The notes under the pieces were generated by a model. That model ran no database searches. It was given only the letters and a program-made list of their open reading frames with translations, and had not been told where the DNA came from. A DNA stretch of 64,000 nucleotides from Candidatus Contubernalis alkalaceticus (GTDB lineage: Bacteria; Bacillota; Dethiobacteria; SKNC01): the NCBI RefSeq assembly GCF_022558445.1, contig NZ_CP054699.1, forward strand, positions 514,001 through 578,000. The letters run 5' to 3'. The translations under genes and the position numbers were made by a program. Of this stretch, positions 60,460 to 64,000 are shown one piece after another. Position 1 is the first letter of the stretch, and each line of letters begins with the position of its first letter.

Positions 60460-62856
60460 ATGCAGTGGTGGGTAGAAATTATAAACGGAACTGAAAAAGG
60501 GAAAAAGATGGAGCTTACCTCAGAAGCAGTCTGTATAGGACGGGAATCCGACGTAAGCCAGTTTTCAGTCATCGGCAGGGGGATATCCCGGATTCATGCT
60601 AAACTGACTATACTGCCTGATGGAAATGTTCAGATTGAAGACTGCGGCAGCACCAACGGTACTTATGTTAAAGACAGTAGGATTGAGGGACCTGTTGTCC
60701 TCTCTTCGGGGGATGTATTCCGGGTGGGCAGTATTCAAATCAAAGTTTACCGGATAACGGGAAGCATTCCTGGTAAAAAGGCTCATCCCCAAAGGGGAAC
60801 GGAGGATCATACCCGGATTTTGTCTGCCCGGGAAAACATAAGTATAGGAAGGGATCCCTCCAATGACTTTGTGCTGAACCATCCCATGGTGTCCAGAAAG
60901 CATGCCCGCATTGAAAAGGAAGCAGGGAAATATATTCTTTACGACTTAAACAGTACCAACGGCACATTTGTTAACGGGAAGCGGGTAGAGGGTTCGGAGG
61001 TTGTTATCCCAGGTTCTGTAATTCAGATCTGCAGCTACCGGTATGTTTTCGATGGACAGGCTTTTATTGAATATGACGAAACCTCCGGCCGGATTAAAAT
61101 TGAAGCAGTCAAAATAAATAAGACTGTGACTCTTCCATCCAAAGAAAAGAAAAATTTATTGACTGACATAAACCTGGTTATTGAACCTCAAAAGTTTGTG
61201 GCCATATTAGGGGGCAGCGGTTCCGGCAAGTCTACCCTGATGGGGACCCTGACCGGCATGAGGCCTGCCACTTCAGGGGAAATCCTGGTGAACGGCCGGG
61301 ATTTTTATAAAGAATACGATTCTTTTCGCAGTATGATCGGATATGTCCCCCAGCAGGATATTGTGCATGAGAGCTTAACCGTGAAAGATGTACTGACATA
61401 CTCCGCAAGGCTTCGAATGCCGGACGATACCTCCAGAGAGGAAATAGAGCAAAGGGTGGAAGAAGTCATGACCTCTTTGGATTTAGGTCAGCACCGGGAG
61501 GTTCTGGTGAAAAACCTCAGCGGGGGCCAGCGGAAAAGAGTGAGTATAGGGGTGGAACTGCTGACCAAGCCCAGTTTATTTTTCTTGGATGAACCCACCT
61601 CCGGACTGGATCCAGGCTTGGAAAAGGTAATGATGGAGCTTTTACGGGAACTTACCGACCAGGGACGGACCATTATTTTGGTAACCCATGCTACATGTAA
61701 TATAGACATGTGTGATATGGTAATTCTACTGGCTGAAAACGGGCAGCTGGCCTTCTATGGTACCCCCGAGGAGGCTCTTTCCTATTTTGGAGCCCGGGAT
61801 TTTGCAGAAATTTATAAAAAAATATCTACCGAAGAGCCGCCGCAGGGGTGGAAGAAGGCGTATATGGAATCACCGCTGTCCCATGGACATGTGAGGAGCA
61901 AGTTGACCCATTCCTCTCCTTCTCTCCCGGGGAAAAAAAGAATGGAAGAACCCATTGGCAGGAAAGTCAAGACCTCCTCCCTGAGGCAGTGGTGGACCTT
62001 AACCAGGCGGTACGCACATATTATGGTTTCTGATCGAAAAAATACACTGCTTTTATTTCTTCAACCCCTGCTTATCGCAGCTCTTATTGTCATGGTTTTT
62101 TCCCACAGCAAACCAATATTTAATTACAGCGATTATGAAACGGAAGAGCTGCAGGTAACGGAGGATGTGGTTTTGTCCGGCCAGATGGAGGAAGTGATGG
62201 AATCAAACCAGGGGGAAACCCGGCGGCGCTCCTTTATGATTAATATTATCCTTTCCATGATATTATCTGGAATCTGGTTGGGGATGTCCAACACAGTCCG
62301 GGAAATCGTAAAAGAGATGCACATATATATGAGGGAACGGCTGATCAACTTGCAGATTGCCCCTTATCTGCTTTCAAAAATAACGGTGATGTCTATTGTG
62401 ATTTTTTTTCAAACGGTAATCTTTGTGACCATTATTTCATACGGATTAAATTTACCCAATTATTGGGGAAATTTTGCTGCTTTTTTTCTCATTGCACTGG
62501 CCAGCGTATTGATGGGCCTATCGGTATCTGCCATTTCTTCAGACAGCAATAAAGCTACCAGCGCTGCTCCTCTGCTGCTGATCCCCCAGCTGATTTTATC
62601 AGGGACATTAGTGCCCATTGAAGATATTTCCCCGGAGTTTATCAAGTATATTTTTTACCTGGCCATCAGTAAATGGGGGTATGAATTAATCGGAGGTGCT
62701 GTAGTTGAAGTGAACAGCAGGGTTGCTCTGGACACCCCTGTAGAAGCGTTAACCGGGGATATGAGCAGCCACTGGTTCGTCCTGATGGCCTTCGTAATTG
62801 TACTCTACGTGATTTCTACGTTGGCGCTGTGGCGGAAAGATCAAGTGGTTGATTAA
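60460..62856 (+). CDS. FHA-FHA-ABC transporter (ABCG-like ATPase-permease fusion)
   Basis: A 798-aa protein. Two FHA domains lie at about 20-95 (CIGRESDVSQF, ISRIHAKL, STNGTYV) and 120-195 (SIGRDPSNDFVL, VSRKHARI, STNGTFVNG). The ATPase follows: Walker A GGSGSGKST, signature LSGGQRKRVSIG, Walker B FFLDEPTSGLDPG. The last ~270 residues are an ABC2 membrane domain with six helices. FHA modules bind phosphothreonine, so transport is probably phospho-regulated. Substrate unknown. ATG 60460 follows AGAGGTG. It is 43 bp after the TPR gene and ends at a strong terminator. Confidence 0.93.
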   Translation: MQWWVEIINGTEKGKKMELTSEAVCIGRESDVSQFSVIGRGISRIHAKLTILPDGNVQIEDCGSTNGTYVKDSRIEGPVVLSSGDVFRVGSIQIKVYRITGSIPGKKAHPQRGTEDHTRILSARENISIGRDPSNDFVLNHPMVSRKHARIEKEAGKYILYDLNSTNGTFVNGKRVEGSEVVIPGSVIQICSYRYVFDGQAFIEYDETSGRIKIEAVKINKTVTLPSKEKKNLLTDINLVIEPQKFVAILGGSGSGKSTLMGTLTGMRPATSGEILVNGRDFYKEYDSFRSMIGYVPQQDIVHESLTVKDVLTYSARLRMPDDTSREEIEQRVEEVMTSLDLGQHREVLVKNLSGGQRKRVSIGVELLTKPSLFFLDEPTSGLDPGLEKVMMELLRELTDQGRTIILVTHATCNIDMCDMVILLAENGQLAFYGTPEEALSYFGARDFAEIYKKISTEEPPQGWKKAYMESPLSHGHVRSKLTHSSPSLPGKKRMEEPIGRKVKTSSLRQWWTLTRRYAHIMVSDRKNTLLLFLQPLLIAALIVMVFSHSKPIFNYSDYETEELQVTEDVVLSGQMEEVMESNQGETRRRSFMINIILSMILSGIWLGMSNTVREIVKEMHIYMRERLINLQIAPYLLSKITVMSIVIFFQTVIFVTIISYGLNLPNYWGNFAAFFLIALASVLMGLSVSAISSDSNKATSAAPLLLIPQLILSGTLVPIEDISPEFIKYIFYLAISKWGYELIGGAVVEVNSRVALDTPVEALTGDMSSHWFVLMAFVIVLYVISTLALWRKDQVVD

Positions 62857-62903
62857 GTTAAGTGGCTGGCAGGGCCGGTTGGGCCATGAGACGTATAAGG
62901 TTT

Positions 62904-62948
62904 ACGCAGCCATTCAAATTTTTTCATTGAATGGCTGCGTTTTTTTTA
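62904..62948 (+). terminator. Rho-independent terminator
   Basis: ACGCAGCCATTCAA (62904-62917) and TTGAATGGCTGCGT (62927-62940) pair perfectly and are followed by eight T. It ends the zinc-ribbon/ABC transcript. Confidence 0.92.
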
Positions 62949-62982
62949 AAGATGTTTGAATTGAGGTTCAGGGTAGCCTGTA

Positions 62983-63117
62983 TTACTCTGTCCGGGGATA
63001 GGGTTTTTCCTGATATGACAGAGAGAATGTTTCCAGGTAGGTTTGAGGTAGCTTTGGGATGGGAATCTGATCCTCGGCAATAGCAGCTATTATTCTTTTA
63101 TGAATCGTTTTATTCAT
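62983..63117 (-). pseudogene. Truncated copy of the LytTR regulator gene start
   Basis: A 44-codon frame, MNKTIHKRIIAAIAEDQIPI then LPQTYLETFS, aligns with the start of the regulator at 46600-47352 (MNKITVAVAEDETPI...LQSYLETFP). The rest of the gene is absent. Together with promoter 3 it reproduces the regulator-promoter divergent unit at 47.3-47.5 kb. Confidence 0.8.
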
Positions 63118-63179
63118 ACATTCACCTTATTCATTAAAATAAGATAATTTCTTCAAAAAATGCTTAAATAAACACACAA

Positions 63180-63251
63180 ATCGTAATATTAGGCACTATA
63201 ATCGTGATTTTGTACATTTTTGATATTAAATGTTTAATAAAATGCTATGAT
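63180..63251 (+). promoter_or_regulatory. LytTR-type promoter 3
   Basis: Half-sites ATCGTAAT (63180-63187) and ATCGTGAT (63201-63208) are 21 bp apart; TATGAT (63246-63251, in AATGCTATGATT) begins 43 bp after the second CGT. It faces a ribbon relic and the FHA gene at 63539. Confidence 0.75.
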
Positions 63252-63352
63252 TATAATTGTAAAGTAACGCTGTTTTTCAACACAATCATTTGAAATAGTT
63301 AAGATCCCTGTACTATTGGGTTTATAAGTTTTCTGACAGGAATGATTATTTT

Positions 63353-63448
63353 ATGGAAATAAAACAACAAGAAAACGGTACTATTGGCGCCGTAATTTTA
63401 AAACAAGAAGCTGTATTTTGTACCAATTATAGAAATCCGGTTCAATAG
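63353..63448 (+). pseudogene. Zinc-ribbon gene relic with internal deletion
   Basis: 31 codons, MEIKQQENGTIGAVI joined directly to LKQEAVFCTNYRNPVQ. The first part matches the start and the second part the end (LKEGALFCTSCGNPV) of the pseudogene at 56067-56580; everything between is deleted and one zinc Cys is changed to Tyr. Confidence 0.7.
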
Positions 63449-63538
63449 TTACAGGGGGGATTGGAATTATTACTGCAGCGAGGAAAATGGAAACAGAACA
63501 TCCTGGAGCAATTATATTTAAGTTAAAGGGGAGCGTTT

Positions 63539-64000
63539 ATGAGCTTTGTGATGTCAGTTCATTTCAAAAACAGCTTTTTTGAAGTGTTTTTACCGGGCCT
63601 TAATAACAGAAAGGTCGTTATGGAAATCCCATCCAGCAAATCTGGTTACGCAGTAGATATTCCGCTTTCTTTGGAGATTTGGAACAATGCATGGACCATA
63701 TTAGAAAATGAGTCGGTGTCATTTTTAAAAACGGGAGGAATTCTCTCACCCTGTCCCCTGGAAGCAGGGTTGAGACTTGCCTGTGAACATAACCCAAGCG
63801 GCCAAAAATTTTCTATTATTGTAGAAGAAAGCTATGAGAGTTATTCTGATTTCAATAAATACATTTTGAATCATTCCCGTATTACAATTGGAAGCGCTGA
63901 GGGCAATTCCATCATATACAACAACCGTAACCTGGTTTCCAGAAAACATACTGTAATTGAGAGAGATGCAAACGGCAATTATTTTGTTATTGACCAGAAA
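63539..64000 (+). CDS. FHA-domain protein, N-terminal part (runs off the window)
   Basis: ATG 63539 follows AAGGGGAG. 154 codons are visible with no stop. The first ~110 residues form an unfamiliar domain (FFEVFLPGLNNRKVVMEIPS). From about 118 an FHA-type fold appears: RITIGSAEGNSIIY, NLVSRKHTVIERDANGNYFV. The form ITIGS..NSIIYNN..VSRKH is reminiscent of the N-terminus of EssC/YukB ATPases of type VII secretion, but the ATPase would be outside the window. It is the first intact gene after promoter 3. Confidence 0.7.
   Translation, partial: MSFVMSVHFKNSFFEVFLPGLNNRKVVMEIPSSKSGYAVDIPLSLEIWNNAWTILENESVSFLKTGGILSPCPLEAGLRLACEHNPSGQKFSIIVEESYESYSDFNKYILNHSRITIGSAEGNSIIYNNRNLVSRKHTVIERDANGNYFVIDQK

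Overview
The window looks like chromosomal DNA from a Gram-positive Firmicute, most likely of class Clostridia. The support is strong Shine-Dalgarno sites, frequent TTG/GTG starts, a TPP riboswitch, PadR/GntR/LytTR regulators, BceAB-like and ABC-2 exporters, SbcCD, FtsW/PBP pairs and a moderately AT-rich composition. No rRNA, tRNA, CRISPR array or prophage was recognised. Genus cannot be fixed from the sequence.

Layout. 1-1.9 kb: tail of a histidine kinase and a TPP-riboswitch gene fusing an AIR-synthase/ThiL-like domain to ThiN. 2-7.3 kb: an export cassette (two ABC-2 permeases, one carrying a large M1-peptidase-like outer domain, an ATPase, a small secreted protein, an ECF sigma factor), flanked by relics of an EamA transporter and a cupin. 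The same flanks surround a different operon at 28.7-32.2 kb, so this appears to be a duplicated locus with its middle replaced. 7.7-19.3 kb: housekeeping block with FHA-FtsW/RodA, a PBP, a zinc-ribbon/TPM pair, a DEAD-box helicase, SbcD, SbcC and an EVE protein. 19.4-27.3 kb: GNAT, PadR-DUF2812, a TspO-like protein, glycerol dehydrogenase, an AzgA-type purine permease and an unrecognised phosphorylase-like protein. 27.4-33.4 kb: relics of helD, mocR and an EamA gene, a YtrA-type GntR/ABC operon with a palindromic operator, a cupin, a broken tetR and an AraC regulator.

33.4-37.4 kb is a mobile region: an IS200/IS605-type tnpA with a 12-codon tnpB stub, then an IS66 element splitting a lipoprotein gene and flanked by exact 351-bp direct repeats. 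37.5-42.8 kb: a two-component system plus a BceAB-like ABC exporter. 42.9-46.6 kb: small membrane and zinc-ribbon proteins, an EFR1-type ferredoxin and several gene relics.

The most interesting part is 46.6-64 kb. A LytTR response regulator is followed by a family of membrane proteins sharing an N-terminal four-cysteine zinc ribbon and one transmembrane anchor but carrying different outer domains: beta-helix, DUF5050 propeller, double FMN-binding, and TPR with varied C-termini. Three promoters in this block share an identical geometry, two CGT(A/G)AT half-sites 21 bp apart followed 43 bp later by TATGAT, consistent with LytTR control. The block also holds an IS110 element, several decayed paralogues, an FHA-FHA-ABC2 transporter and, at the right edge, an FHA protein that could be type VII secretion-like. 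I propose it as a LytTR-controlled cell-envelope system of modular zinc-ribbon proteins; this is inference from sequence. Non-canonical starts (ATT, and ATA or ATT) appear at two genes.
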